A stretch of DNA of 64,000 bases, taken from assembly GCF_013409575.1 (NCBI RefSeq), contig NZ_JACCCY010000001.1, positions 496,001 through 560,000 on the forward strand. Direction: 5' to 3'. Source of the stretch: Macellibacteroides fermentans. GTDB taxonomy: Bacteria > Bacteroidota > Bacteroidia > Bacteroidales > Tannerellaceae. Each line of letters opens with the position of its first letter. Position 1 is the first letter of the stretch. The translations under genes and the position numbers were made by a program. The notes beneath the pieces are model-generated. The model did not search any database. It had not been told where the DNA came from and worked only from the letters and a program-made list of their open reading frames with translations. This document shows, piece after piece, positions 29,332 to 38,779 of the stretch.

Positions 29332-30126
29332 ATGAGCATATACACACCTAAAGAACTTCCTGTTATCGCAGAGAAAACAGGAATCGACAAAGTAAATTAC
29401 AGTTGGAAGAAAACCTTAACATTGGGCATGCTTGCAGGTGCCTACATAGCTATGGGGGCAACCCTTGCCGTTTTTGTAGGTTACGGTTTCCCGGGAATTT
29501 CGGAACAAAATCCGGTATTTCCCAAATTACTATCCGGATTGATGTTCCCGGTAGGACTTATGCTGGTTATCATAGCCGGGGCCGAACTCTTTACCGGCAA
29601 CAATGCCATGCTGATACCGGGTTTTATGAATGGAAAAATAAAATGGCATACCGTTCTTAAAAACTGGGCATTGGTTTTTGGAAGCAACTTTATCGGGACA
29701 ATCTTTTTTGCCTATCTGCTTGTACACATAACCGGCATTCTTAGTCACGCTCCGTGGCAGGAGTCAATCATACATACAGCCGTTTTAAAAACGACGCAAC
29801 CCTGGCATGTAATCTTCCTGAAAGGGATTGGGGCCAACTGGCTGGTCTGTCTGGCTGTATGGCTGGGACTTACGGCCCATACCACTACTGGGAAGATTGC
29901 CGGCATCTGGTGGCCGGTGATGGCCTTTGTGGTACTGGGATACGAACACAGCATTGCCAACATGTTCTACGTCCCTATGGGTATTTTCGAAGGAGCCCCC
30001 GTTACCTGGAGCGCTTTCTTCTTTAACAACCTGATACCCTCCGCCCTTGGAAATATTGTGGGTGGGGCCGTATTTGTAGGAGGAATGTATTGGTACACCT
30101 ATATAAAGCTGGAGAAAAAAGACTAA
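29332..30126 (+). CDS. Formate/nitrite transporter (FNT) channel
   Basis: 264 residues, six transmembrane helices as in FocA/NirC. 'KKTLTLGMLAGAYIAMGATLAVF' is the first helix pair with the Ω-loop region, 'AGAELFTGNNAMLIP' the family signature, and 'VVLGYEHSIANMFYVP' holds the central pore His (~205) of the family. Moves formate, nitrite or hydrosulfide across the inner membrane, either way depending on conditions. No pfl or nitrite enzymes are nearby, so the substrate is open; formate export is plausible for a fermenter. A terminator follows at 30125. Confidence 0.92.
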   Translation: MSIYTPKELPVIAEKTGIDKVNYSWKKTLTLGMLAGAYIAMGATLAVFVGYGFPGISEQNPVFPKLLSGLMFPVGLMLVIIAGAELFTGNNAMLIPGFMNGKIKWHTVLKNWALVFGSNFIGTIFFAYLLVHITGILSHAPWQESIIHTAVLKTTQPWHVIFLKGIGANWLVCLAVWLGLTAHTTTGKIAGIWWPVMAFVVLGYEHSIANMFYVPMGIFEGAPVTWSAFFFNNLIPSALGNIVGGAVFVGGMYWYTYIKLEKKD

Positions 30127-30170
30127 ATAAAAAAGCCGCAGACCAATAAAACCTGCGGCTTTTTTTATTT
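30125..30170. terminator. Bidirectional terminator between FNT and GH78 genes
   Basis: Stem AAAAGCCGCAG / CTGCGGCTTTT with loop ACCAATAAAAC and T-runs on both sides (A-run on one strand is T-run on the other). It overlaps the end of both genes and serves each direction. Confidence 0.9.
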
Positions 30171-32371
30171 TAAAATGCCAGTCCTTTCAGAAGATGAGAT
30201 CCTGCCGTTACGTGGAATCGTTTACCGTTGGGAAAGTGTATCTCCGCCTTTGTTCCCGGGGGAACAACCGCATGGATTGTCATCGCTTTTCCTTTGCGGG
30301 TAATCGTAACCTCGATCAATCCGTGATGAGTGGAAACTTTGGCCGACGCATTTCCTACCGATCCCATCCGGGGAGCAATCTTAAACGTTTTGAACCCGGG
30401 AGAAGTAGGTTCGATACCGCATAAAAGCTGACTTAGAATGGTGAGCGGTCCGCCGCTCCAGGCATGGTTAATCGTACCACCGCCAAAACCATCTGCACCG
30501 ATCCCCCACCCTTCAAACAAAGTGGTATAATCCTTATATCCCATCATTTTACTATAACGATCTTTCATCCGCGAAAGGGCGAAGTCGGCTTCCCCCATAC
30601 GGAACAGCGCCTCCAACACATATTTTTCCATATACGGACTGGCATGATATTCTTTTTTGAACACCTGCAGCAAAGCCGGATACTTGTCGGCCGCAGCCAA
30701 TCCGGAAACCACAGCCATAGCCTGCGCCCGGTCGTCGGTCTCCCCCTTATAACCGGGCGAACGATAAGCCAACCCGTTCCAGTATTTTGTATTGAAGCAA
30801 GATACAAAAGAGTTCATCATCCCTGTAAGCATACGCACATCATCCTCTTTACCCAGCATGGCAGCAAAATTTAATTCGGCTTTCAGGGCCAGGTAATACC
30901 AACAGTTGGTAAGCACTCCCATATCCACATGTTCACCCCAGTCGCCCCAATTCCAATCGCCAGAACGTTCCGTAACCAGACCATTCGCTTCGGGTTGCCA
31001 AACCTCGTGCAGGTAACGGTGCAGGCGGTCGTAAATAACAGGCACAAAGGTACTGTCGCCGCTATAAAAATACTGGGTATAAAAGCCATAGTAACCCACC
31101 GAAGCCAACATCTGCAACGGCAGTTCCCGTCCCCAGTTGACCGAAGGCACCGGCGAGAAGATCACCCCGTCCTCCCTTTGCCAGTTCATCAGTTCGTATA
31201 TTCCTTTAAGAGCAAGTTTCTGTCCACGGGGATCCAGTGCGTAAAAGGCCTCGCCCAGTTCGTTCACCTCATCTCCCCACCATTGAGCCCGTTCGCGGTC
31301 CGGACAATCCATATAGGTATCACGCATGGTAACATACAGGGTACGTGCAGAACGCTTCCACAACTCGTTCAGGAAGGGGTCATCCGACGAGAAAGAACCG
31401 GCAAAATCGGCATTATAGCCTGTTTCGCGGTACTTTACATCCTTAACAACCACTCCGTCCGGAATAATGTATATCACTTCGTGACCATTCATCCAGCCCA
31501 GACTCTCGTAGGTCTGTTCTCCGGCACGGGTAACATATTCGCCACGAACGTTTTTCTCGCTTCCCCCTTCATAGTTATCGGTCAGCATACCTATGGTTTT
31601 ACCGGCTTCGGCCTCCACATGTAAATAAGGGGTAACGTGGCAATTGTAGGGCAACCGGCAAAACAAGGTATCGCCGTTGGCCGACTTCCGGATTGCTTCG
31701 TACCCGCGCAATCCGTAATCTTTCCACAAAGGAATGGGGCGTGCCACCAATTTACCAAAAGGGTAAGCCTCCGCCCGGGCTAAGACAAGCGCCTGGGGCA
31801 GATTTCCTTTAAATGAAGAAAGGTGCCAGTCTTTTATCTCCTTTTGAGCATCGAAACGTATGTTACTTTCCGGTAGGCGGAAGTTGGGATGCGGAGCCGA
31901 TGTATTTTCATAAGCAGTATAAAGTGTACAACGCCAGGAAGCATCGGATACCAACGAGAAAGCAGGTGATTGCGCATCAAACAACAACCCCGCCCTTCCG
32001 GTGCTGGCATGACTGAAACCGCTTTTCCCGAAATGCCAGACCAACACAGCCACCGTATTCTGTCCCGGTTTCAGCCAGGGAGCAATCTCCACCTCATCAA
32101 AGTAGGTGGCACCGGGAGCAGGTCCGCGTTTCAGTCCGCCTTCAAACACGACAAGGCTGTCGTTAATCCACATCCAATATTTTGAATCCGCAGCAATACG
32201 GGCCGTCAGTGCTGCGGGCACATCACTTAAAGTAAAGGTTTTTCGGTAAGCCAGCCATTCGTTAGTCTGACTCTGACTACGTTCTGTGCTTATCCATTGT
32301 CCTTTCCAGTCGTAAGCCATAGCAGACAACCCGAAGCACAATAACAAAAGCATTCCAAACAGTTTATTCAT
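30170..32371 (-). CDS. Alpha-L-rhamnosidase-like GH78 enzyme (secreted)
   Basis: 733 residues from the ATG at 32371, which starts a signal peptide (MNKLFGMLLLLCFGLSAMA); the longer open frame has no supporting signal. An N-terminal jelly-roll ('WKGQWISTERSQSQTNEWLAYRKTFTL') and a six-hairpin (alpha/alpha)6 domain follow. 'TYMDCPDRERAQWWGDEVNELGEAF' near residue ~357 corresponds to the 'DCPQRE..GW..D' segment of GH78, with 'RAQWWGD' replacing the usual 'KNGWTAD', so a divergent subgroup. 'EGWGIGADGFGGGTINHAWSGGPL' is the last catalytic loop. First enzyme of the mannose/rhamnose glycan cluster. Confidence 0.8.
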   Translation of the reverse strand: MNKLFGMLLLLCFGLSAMAYDWKGQWISTERSQSQTNEWLAYRKTFTLSDVPAALTARIAADSKYWMWINDSLVVFEGGLKRGPAPGATYFDEVEIAPWLKPGQNTVAVLVWHFGKSGFSHASTGRAGLLFDAQSPAFSLVSDASWRCTLYTAYENTSAPHPNFRLPESNIRFDAQKEIKDWHLSSFKGNLPQALVLARAEAYPFGKLVARPIPLWKDYGLRGYEAIRKSANGDTLFCRLPYNCHVTPYLHVEAEAGKTIGMLTDNYEGGSEKNVRGEYVTRAGEQTYESLGWMNGHEVIYIIPDGVVVKDVKYRETGYNADFAGSFSSDDPFLNELWKRSARTLYVTMRDTYMDCPDRERAQWWGDEVNELGEAFYALDPRGQKLALKGIYELMNWQREDGVIFSPVPSVNWGRELPLQMLASVGYYGFYTQYFYSGDSTFVPVIYDRLHRYLHEVWQPEANGLVTERSGDWNWGDWGEHVDMGVLTNCWYYLALKAELNFAAMLGKEDDVRMLTGMMNSFVSCFNTKYWNGLAYRSPGYKGETDDRAQAMAVVSGLAAADKYPALLQVFKKEYHASPYMEKYVLEALFRMGEADFALSRMKDRYSKMMGYKDYTTLFEGWGIGADGFGGGTINHAWSGGPLTILSQLLCGIEPTSPGFKTFKIAPRMGSVGNASAKVSTHHGLIEVTITRKGKAMTIHAVVPPGTKAEIHFPNGKRFHVTAGSHLLKGLAF

Positions 32372-32497
32372 ACTTATAGAAATTAGATTAACACTTTGTA
32401 AGCGCAAAACTAATGAAATAAGTAGAAAAACCAAGTATGAAATCTGACCTACTCCTTTTCCTTTATGATAATTAAAGCGTATTTCTGTTTTGTATCA

Positions 32498-34873
32498 TCA
32501 ATAACGATCCACAGGCGTATCCTGCATTTCCACCTCAAGCAATCCGCCCGAAACAATTTTACTGAACGGGATACGAGTGTCCTTACAGGGTTTCCCATTT
32601 AACCGGAACTGCTTAACGTACAGATTTTGTTTATTGTTATTAGCAGCCTTTATTACAAACTCATCACCTTTATAATACTTCTTGTTCAGCTTAATGGTAA
32701 CCTTGTCGAACAACGTACTGCCCAGCGCAAACGAAGGCTCGGTATCAGTCAGCCCCTTTACATCAAACAGTCCCAGCGAAGCAATTACATACCAGGCACC
32801 CAGCTGACCCTGATCTTCATCCTGTCCATATCCATATCCGTGAATCCCCTCCACGCCGTAAAACTCATCCAGGATAGCCCTCACCCACTTCTGGGTAAGC
32901 GAAGGACGCCCCGCTTCGTTAAACAACCAGGAGATATGCAGACACGGCTGATTTCCATGATTGTAAAGCGTTTGTAGTCCGGCAAAAGCACCAACTTCTT
33001 TACCTCCGCTGAAAATCAACTTCCGCGAAACAGTAAAGATACTGTCCAGACGCTGGTTAAAGACATCCGCACCCACTTTGGATACCAGTCCCTTTACATC
33101 GTGAGGCACATAAAAAGTATACTGCCAGGCATTTCCCTCCTGAAAGCCTCTCCACACCTGCATAGGATCGAAGTCATCCACAAAGGCTCCGTTCGCTTTT
33201 CTGGGTCTGACAAAGTTGAGTGAGTCGTCGTAAATCCGCTCCCATCCTTTAGAAAGATCCATCAGTTTAGCGTAATCATCCGTCTTGCCCAACTGTCCGG
33301 CCCACTGAGCCACTGTCCACGCACTGTAGGCATACTCCAGGGTATGTGAAGCCGAGAACATAAAAGCCTCATCCGGACCATCACCTTTTTCCTGGTGGGG
33401 AACATAGCCATACTTTACAAACAGATCCGTATCCACCTTACCCGCACCAAGCGGGCGGTCAACGCCATCCAGCTCATTCTTCAGCGAAGCCTCGTAGGCC
33501 AGGTTCACATCGAAATCGCGGATGCCGCACTGATATGCACCGGAAAGAATGGCACTCAGCAGATTGGTTCCCACTCCGGAAACAAAACGGCTGCAGGCAA
33601 TTCCATCGGCCAGCCATCCGGTATCTTTGTAAACCAGCAGGTGACTGCTGATGTAATCCGAATAATACTCCGGATAAGCCAATGCCCATACCTGAGCCAG
33701 ATTCCACTGTGCACCCCAAGCTGCATCCGTGTTGTAAAAATTGTGCTTCGGCTTTCCCTTAAGCAATGGAATCTGTCCCACCGACCCATCGTTACGGGGA
33801 TAAGCCCCATTCACGTCGCTTGCCAATCCACGTCCCAGCAACACATGATACAGACCGGTATAAAACTTCACCTTATCCTGGCGGTTGGGGGTTTCCACCC
33901 TGATTCTGCCCAGATACTCCTCCCATTGATCAGCAGCCTCCTGTTTCGCCTTATCGAAGGAAAGCGAAGCCGCTTCCGTCTGCAAATTCAGTCGGGCATT
34001 GGCGACCGACGTAAAGGAAAGACCTACCTTAACCGTAACAGCCTCCTGCTCTTTGGTCTGGAATGTAAGATACAGACCGGCACCCACTCCGGCCGACTCC
34101 CTGCTGCCGCTGCTCACAACCGCACCTTTAAAGGTACCGTAACCCGTAGGCTTTGCATCTGTTACAGCAGAGAAATACATAGTGACCGATGCATCCGGCT
34201 GGTATTTTTTCACATATTCGGGCAAGGTACGCACCCAACCCTCAATGCGGCCGTCGGCGGTAAGCTTCACTTCCGCATCCTCTACAGCCCCGCTCTCACC
34301 CTGACGGTTCCCGATATCAAACAGGATACGGCTCTCCTTTCCGGCAGGAAAGGTGTAACGCTGAAATGCAACCCGTGGAGTAGCCGTAAGTTCGGCTTTC
34401 ACTCCGTGATCCTTCAGCAACACCGAATAATATCCGGCAGTAGCAAACTCGTCCTTGCGGTCGAAGCGGGAACGATACCCCGGAGCATTCATCTCCAGCG
34501 GGCCCGGAACAGTCACCAGCTTTCCAACAGCAGGCATTAAAACAATTCCGCCCACCTGGAATTCATGTAAACAGGGAAAACCTTCGATGGACTGATCCCG
34601 GTAATCGCAACCCGTTGCCTCCCATCCCCACTTATTACCAAGGTGACCATTGGTGGACGGAGCCGGCTTGGCCATTCCAAACGGTCGGGCACCGGGAGTA
34701 AAATGAAACCAGCGGCAATGGGCAGTCCCGATCAGCGGATCAACGTATTGTGCAAGAGAACGGGCATCAACCTTCAAACTGTTAGCAGGACTGCCGGCAC
34801 CGGCAGTAAAAGGTAAAAGCCAGCTTGAAGCAGCTGCTAAAAAGGAAACAAGAAAAAGACGATTGTATTTCAT
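32498..34873 (-). CDS. GH92-family glycosidase (secreted), variant subgroup
   Basis: 791 residues with signal peptide 'MKYNRLFLVSFLAAASSWLLPFTAGAGS'. GH92 enzymes are exo-acting alpha-mannosidases needing calcium. Seen: 'YVDPLIGTAHCRWFHFTPGARPFGMAKP' and 'CDYRDQSIEGFPCLHEFQVGGIVLMP' at the N-terminal domain, and the 'GYGQDEDQGQLGAWYVIASLGLF' loop with the paired acidic residues of the catalytic base. The segment that normally reads WDT(F/Y)R is here 'AAWGAQWNLAQVWALAYPE', so the subsite differs from classic mannosidases. Downstream enzyme of the PMI/ROK operon on the minus strand (24 bp after ROK). Confidence 0.85.
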   Translation of the reverse strand: MKYNRLFLVSFLAAASSWLLPFTAGAGSPANSLKVDARSLAQYVDPLIGTAHCRWFHFTPGARPFGMAKPAPSTNGHLGNKWGWEATGCDYRDQSIEGFPCLHEFQVGGIVLMPAVGKLVTVPGPLEMNAPGYRSRFDRKDEFATAGYYSVLLKDHGVKAELTATPRVAFQRYTFPAGKESRILFDIGNRQGESGAVEDAEVKLTADGRIEGWVRTLPEYVKKYQPDASVTMYFSAVTDAKPTGYGTFKGAVVSSGSRESAGVGAGLYLTFQTKEQEAVTVKVGLSFTSVANARLNLQTEAASLSFDKAKQEAADQWEEYLGRIRVETPNRQDKVKFYTGLYHVLLGRGLASDVNGAYPRNDGSVGQIPLLKGKPKHNFYNTDAAWGAQWNLAQVWALAYPEYYSDYISSHLLVYKDTGWLADGIACSRFVSGVGTNLLSAILSGAYQCGIRDFDVNLAYEASLKNELDGVDRPLGAGKVDTDLFVKYGYVPHQEKGDGPDEAFMFSASHTLEYAYSAWTVAQWAGQLGKTDDYAKLMDLSKGWERIYDDSLNFVRPRKANGAFVDDFDPMQVWRGFQEGNAWQYTFYVPHDVKGLVSKVGADVFNQRLDSIFTVSRKLIFSGGKEVGAFAGLQTLYNHGNQPCLHISWLFNEAGRPSLTQKWVRAILDEFYGVEGIHGYGYGQDEDQGQLGAWYVIASLGLFDVKGLTDTEPSFALGSTLFDKVTIKLNKKYYKGDEFVIKAANNNKQNLYVKQFRLNGKPCKDTRIPFSKIVSGGLLEVEMQDTPVDRY

Positions 34874-34897
34874 AATTAGTTTATTTATCTGATAGTA

Positions 34898-36007
34898 TTA
34901 CAACTGATCCAGGGCATAGACATAGGCACCCAAGGCAACCGAACGGCTGGTGCCCTGTTTGCTAATCATCACTCCGAACCGTTTAAAAGGATCGTAATCA
35001 ATCTGGCGATCCGTACCCGGAACCCTTATTTTTACCGCCTCTCCTTTAGCAAACACGGCAAACTGATCCTCTTCTTCCAAGTTAAACGCCTTCATCTGCA
35101 ACCGGTTCACGGTTGTTCCATCCATCATTTGCAAGGAACTGTTAAGCTCAGCTATCAGGGAAGGCAAAATGTATCTGGAAGCACCGGCCAATCCTCCGCC
35201 AATGACCACCACCCCGTCAATCAGGGTAATAGCCTGAGCAATGGCATCCCCAGCCATCTCCCCCAGTTGTGCAAAAGAACGGATGGCCGCCTCTCTGTTA
35301 CCCGGACGAACACCCTCTGCAATTTCAAACAGCTCTTTGGGAGTAAGGTGGGCCGACTCCTCATTCCACTCCCCGGCAAGTTCCTGATACACCCTTTTAA
35401 CGGCACGGATACTTACACTTTCTTCTGCAATGCAATGGGGATACTTTTTATTCCGCAGGCACCACACATCACCCCCGGCGCCGTTGTCGCCCAAAAGCAA
35501 TCTGCCGTCCAGCACCACACCCGCCCCGAATCCGGTGCCGAGGGTGATACCCAGCAGGTTTCTGTATCTGCGAATGCTCCCCGCCCCGGCCAAACGTTTA
35601 TTCAATTGCGGCAGAGCTCCGGCAAGTGCCTCACCGTAGGCAAACAGATTTCCGTCGTTGTTGATAAAAACCGGAATACCAAACACCTCTTTCAGGTAGG
35701 GACCCAGTGCCACCCCTCCTCTGAAGGAGGGGAAATTAGGTAAGTCGCCGATGATGCCAGCCTCGTAATCGGCCGGACCCGGAAAAGCAAAACTAATGGC
35801 TGCCGGAGGTTCCGGAAGCGCCTTGCGAATGGTTTCGAAACCTTCGGTAATGTTACGGAGACAATCATTCAGGTTATGCGAAGCGGCAGGAAGGGTTACC
35901 GGTTCCACCACCTCCACTCCTCCCTGCATGGCAGAAAATACCAGGTTGGTACCCCCCGCATCCAGTGTCATTACAATACGTTTATCTGTAGTATACATAC
36001 TGTCCAT
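34898..36007 (-). CDS. ROK-family sugar kinase
   Basis: 369 residues (an internal Met at residue 4 is also a possible start). 'VMTLDAGGTNLVFSAMQGG' is the ATP phosphate-binding DxGGT motif and 'GTGFGAGVVLDGRLLLGDNGAGG' the ROK GxGxGxG and sugar-binding loop. The usual zinc-binding CxCGxxGC cluster of ROK is replaced by 'GAGGDVWCLRNKKYPHCIAEESVS', with only scattered Cys, so zinc binding may be lost or altered. Likely phosphorylates a hexose released by the GH92/GH78 enzymes (mannose or glucose); substrate not shown. Lies 24 bp upstream of GH92 and 8 bp after the PMI gene. Confidence 0.85.
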   Translation of the reverse strand: MDSMYTTDKRIVMTLDAGGTNLVFSAMQGGVEVVEPVTLPAASHNLNDCLRNITEGFETIRKALPEPPAAISFAFPGPADYEAGIIGDLPNFPSFRGGVALGPYLKEVFGIPVFINNDGNLFAYGEALAGALPQLNKRLAGAGSIRRYRNLLGITLGTGFGAGVVLDGRLLLGDNGAGGDVWCLRNKKYPHCIAEESVSIRAVKRVYQELAGEWNEESAHLTPKELFEIAEGVRPGNREAAIRSFAQLGEMAGDAIAQAITLIDGVVVIGGGLAGASRYILPSLIAELNSSLQMMDGTTVNRLQMKAFNLEEEDQFAVFAKGEAVKIRVPGTDRQIDYDPFKRFGVMISKQGTSRSVALGAYVYALDQL

Positions 36008-36015
36008 TTATAAAG

Positions 36016-37761
36016 TTATTCGCGAAAACGGACAAAAGCCTTGATCGTACCACAGCGTTTACCCTCTGATAACCCGATGGGGCGGATCGTATAACTCTCT
36101 GCCGATGCAGGCACTATAAAGGTCTCGGCATAGTGCACCACAAAAGGTTCGAATGCCTGTTGGGGACTTTCCACCAGAAGCTCGTCGCCCTCAATCACAT
36201 TCAGCACATTCACACCACCACCTGTATGATGCAGCACCTTGCCGGTAAACCAATGGCGGCGGGTTTCTATAAATTCATTCTCATGCAAACCGGTACGCTC
36301 TTCGGTCCATCCCTCTCCGCTGGCAATCGGTTCCACCCGGTTTACAAGCTCCCTACGGGCAAAACCGGTAGTACGTTCCCACTTTATTACATTCTTTCCA
36401 TGTTCGATGTTGATCGGACGGGGCAAGCCATCCAGTCCCAGTCTTCCCCAATCCCACAATTTAAAAGTAAACAAGCTTGGAGTGGCGCTAATCTCCAGCA
36501 CCATTGCACCGGCACCCGAACAGTGAACCGTTCCGCCCGGAATAAGGAAATGATCGTGCTTGCGCGCCGGCCATTTATTTACAAAGCGATCCACATCCAA
36601 ATCACCTCCTGCCTGTTGAGCCGCACGCAGCGCTTCAACCATCTCAGCAGGATCCACTCCCTCTTTCAATCCCAGGTAGACCGAAGCCTCTTCTGTGGCA
36701 TCCAGCAGATAATAACTCTCGTCCTGCGTATAATACTGACCGAATGTATCCCGTATATACTGGGTGGTAGGATGCACCTGCAGACTCAGGTTACCGCCCT
36801 CCATCGTATCCAGAAAATCAAAACGAATGGGGAAATCGGCACCGAAACGCGCTTCCACCGGTCCGCCCAGCAACTCCTGCGTCTTATAGAACACCAGATT
36901 ATTTGCCGGCATTTCAAAACGTACACCGTTTACAAGCAGTGAAAGACTGTTTTCTTCGGGCACACAATCAAAACACCAACCAAAGTTGGCCTGTTCCTTA
37001 TCAAGGTCGCACACCTCCTTCATCCATTGTCCACCCCAGGGAGCAGGATCAAAGAACGGCACCACCCGGAAAGGACCCTGCACTGTTTTAGTCAGCCCCT
37101 CCCGCCAGGTAGATGCATCCACCATCTTAGGAAGATACGGAATCTGCGTATCCAGCCAATAATCCACCCGCGGAATCAATTGCTTCTTAAAATTATCACA
37201 TACAATCCAATCCACAAAATAGCCACGTTTGTAATGAAGCGAAGGCGACTCCTCACTATTACGTACGCCCAGACCTTCAACCTCGTGCCTGCGCGAACGA
37301 AGCTGAATCTCCCATCGCGCCATATCCGCATATACCAACGTATCAGGCTGGTCCGCCACCCAGGCAGCACCGTGTCCATACACAAGCACCACCCCCTGTA
37401 ACTGTTTCAGTCGGCGGCGAAAAGCCTCTACCTTGCTGTTATCCAGAAAATCGGCGTACGAAAAAGAAGAACGCCTTCCAAACAACCGGTCGTCGGTCAG
37501 AAACGGACGCGTCATCTCCTCTATCTCCTCTTCGGAGCGGAAAAGATCGCGCGTATCCACCCGTTCGTCCACCGGCAAAAGAGCCAGCTGTTCAAGCAGC
37601 TCTTTGTGATGCACCCCCTGATAGCATTCCACCACCAGCACATGCCTTCCGTTTTGAAGGGACAAATCCATCTTTATCTGGTTCAGGATGGCATCCCATC
37701 CCTCCCAAAGAGATCCGTTAACCGAAGTGGACGGATATTTATCATAATCACTTTTTCTCAT
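36016..37761 (-). CDS. Class I mannose-6-phosphate isomerase with extended N-terminus
   Basis: 581 residues. The C-terminal ~380 are the cupin-type class I isomerase: 'VEARFGADFPIRFDFLDTMEGGNLSLQVHP' (zinc ligands His and Glu), 'LIPGGTVHCSGAGAMVLEISATPSLFTFKLWDWGRL' (Pro-Gly-x-x-His and Arg). The first ~200 residues ('WDAILNQIKMDLSLQNGRHVLVVECYQGV') resemble a P-loop kinase-like fold lacking a clear Walker A; their role is unknown. Converts mannose-6-P to fructose-6-P. With the ROK kinase and GH92 genes in one operon it completes mannose use. Confidence 0.88.
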   Translation of the reverse strand: MRKSDYDKYPSTSVNGSLWEGWDAILNQIKMDLSLQNGRHVLVVECYQGVHHKELLEQLALLPVDERVDTRDLFRSEEEIEEMTRPFLTDDRLFGRRSSFSYADFLDNSKVEAFRRRLKQLQGVVLVYGHGAAWVADQPDTLVYADMARWEIQLRSRRHEVEGLGVRNSEESPSLHYKRGYFVDWIVCDNFKKQLIPRVDYWLDTQIPYLPKMVDASTWREGLTKTVQGPFRVVPFFDPAPWGGQWMKEVCDLDKEQANFGWCFDCVPEENSLSLLVNGVRFEMPANNLVFYKTQELLGGPVEARFGADFPIRFDFLDTMEGGNLSLQVHPTTQYIRDTFGQYYTQDESYYLLDATEEASVYLGLKEGVDPAEMVEALRAAQQAGGDLDVDRFVNKWPARKHDHFLIPGGTVHCSGAGAMVLEISATPSLFTFKLWDWGRLGLDGLPRPINIEHGKNVIKWERTTGFARRELVNRVEPIASGEGWTEERTGLHENEFIETRRHWFTGKVLHHTGGGVNVLNVIEGDELLVESPQQAFEPFVVHYAETFIVPASAESYTIRPIGLSEGKRCGTIKAFVRFRE

Positions 37762-37786
37762 TTTACACGTATATCATTTTTTTTTG

Positions 37787-37826
37787 CAAAGGTATTTCGT
37801 AAATCCAACCCGGGGAAGTACATTTG
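37787..37826. promoter_or_regulatory. Divergent -7 elements between PMI and AraC genes
   Basis: Minus strand TACCTTTG at 37794-37787 for the isomerase; plus strand TACATTTG at 37819-37826 for the AraC gene, with the near-consensus -33 TTTCG ending 19 bp before it. The two starts are 99 bp apart, so the AraC protein may bind between them and control both directions. Confidence 0.6.
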
Positions 37827-37860
37827 TTCCGATTTACTTATACAATCTTACGATACTATA

Positions 37861-38769
37861 ATGATAAAGATCAAAGAAGGATTTAAAGGCGAACGTTCCA
37901 TCTCCCTGCCCGAGGAGCTGCTTACTCAATACAGTAAGGATCCGCTTATAGGCAACCTGTACGTACGAAAGATAGGATTTTTTCCGAAGGTGAAGTACCA
38001 TTTTGTACAAAAAGACAAAGGATGCAACTATAGTATGCTGATCTACTGTACAGACGGCAAAGGATGGTACAGGATAAAAGGAAAGGAGTACCGGATCGAA
38101 CAAAACCAGTACATCATCATCCCGGCCAACGAACCCTATGCTTTCGGGGCCGACGAGAAAGATCCGTGGACTATCTACTGGCTCCATTTCAGGGGAAAGA
38201 TGAGTGCCAGCTTCTATCCGCAGCATCCCAATCCGGTATCCATCCTGCCGGGAGAATACTCGAGGTTGCAGGACCGCACCCAACTATTCGAAGAGATTTA
38301 CAGCTGTTTCTCCATGGGCTATATCAAAGAATACATGAGCTACTCTTCCATGTGCCTGTATCTTTTCATGGGATCTTTCCTGTGGCTGGAACAATTCCGG
38401 CACTACAAGATACCGAGCCACCGTGAATATCCGTTCTCGTCGCGGGTAATCCATTACATGCAGGAGAACATCGACCACAACCTTACCCTCGAGCAACTGG
38501 CGGCCTACTTCAAGTATTCGCCGTCTCACTTCTCCATGCTGTTTCAGAAGGAGACCGGCTCGTCGCCCATCAACTACTTTATCCGGCTTAAAATACAGAA
38601 GGCCTGCCAATACATCGAGCTTACCAATCTGAAGCTGAATGAGATCGCTTTACGGCTGGGCTTTGAAGAGCCGGCCTACTTCTCGAGGCTTTTCACCAAG
38701 GTTATGGGTATCTCTCCCTCGGCATACCGTGCAAAAGAATCGGAACATAGTGCAAGTCAAACAGAATAA
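37861..38769 (+). CDS. AraC-family transcriptional regulator
   Basis: 302 residues from ATG 37861 (upstream frame to 37606 overlaps the divergent gene and its promoter). N-terminal cupin ('GYGYYRIKGKEYRIEQNQYIIIPANEPYAF' style, residues ~60-95) binds the inducer; C-terminal AraC double helix-turn-helix: 'NIDHNLTLEQLAAYFKYSPSHFSMLFQKETGSSP' and 'LNEIALRLGFEEPAYFSRLFTKVMGISPSAYR'. Ends 10 bp before a GH92 gene, so co-transcribed with it, and divergent from the PMI-ROK-GH92 operon. Likely activator of this mannoside cluster. Confidence 0.92.
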   Translation: MIKIKEGFKGERSISLPEELLTQYSKDPLIGNLYVRKIGFFPKVKYHFVQKDKGCNYSMLIYCTDGKGWYRIKGKEYRIEQNQYIIIPANEPYAFGADEKDPWTIYWLHFRGKMSASFYPQHPNPVSILPGEYSRLQDRTQLFEEIYSCFSMGYIKEYMSYSSMCLYLFMGSFLWLEQFRHYKIPSHREYPFSSRVIHYMQENIDHNLTLEQLAAYFKYSPSHFSMLFQKETGSSPINYFIRLKIQKACQYIELTNLKLNEIALRLGFEEPAYFSRLFTKVMGISPSAYRAKESEHSASQTE

Positions 38770-38779
38770 TAATACAACG

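Noticed and set aside
33395-34540. 381-codon plus-strand ORF
   Set aside because: It is the complement of the GH92 gene, lacks any family features, and the minus frame has signal peptide and catalytic motifs.
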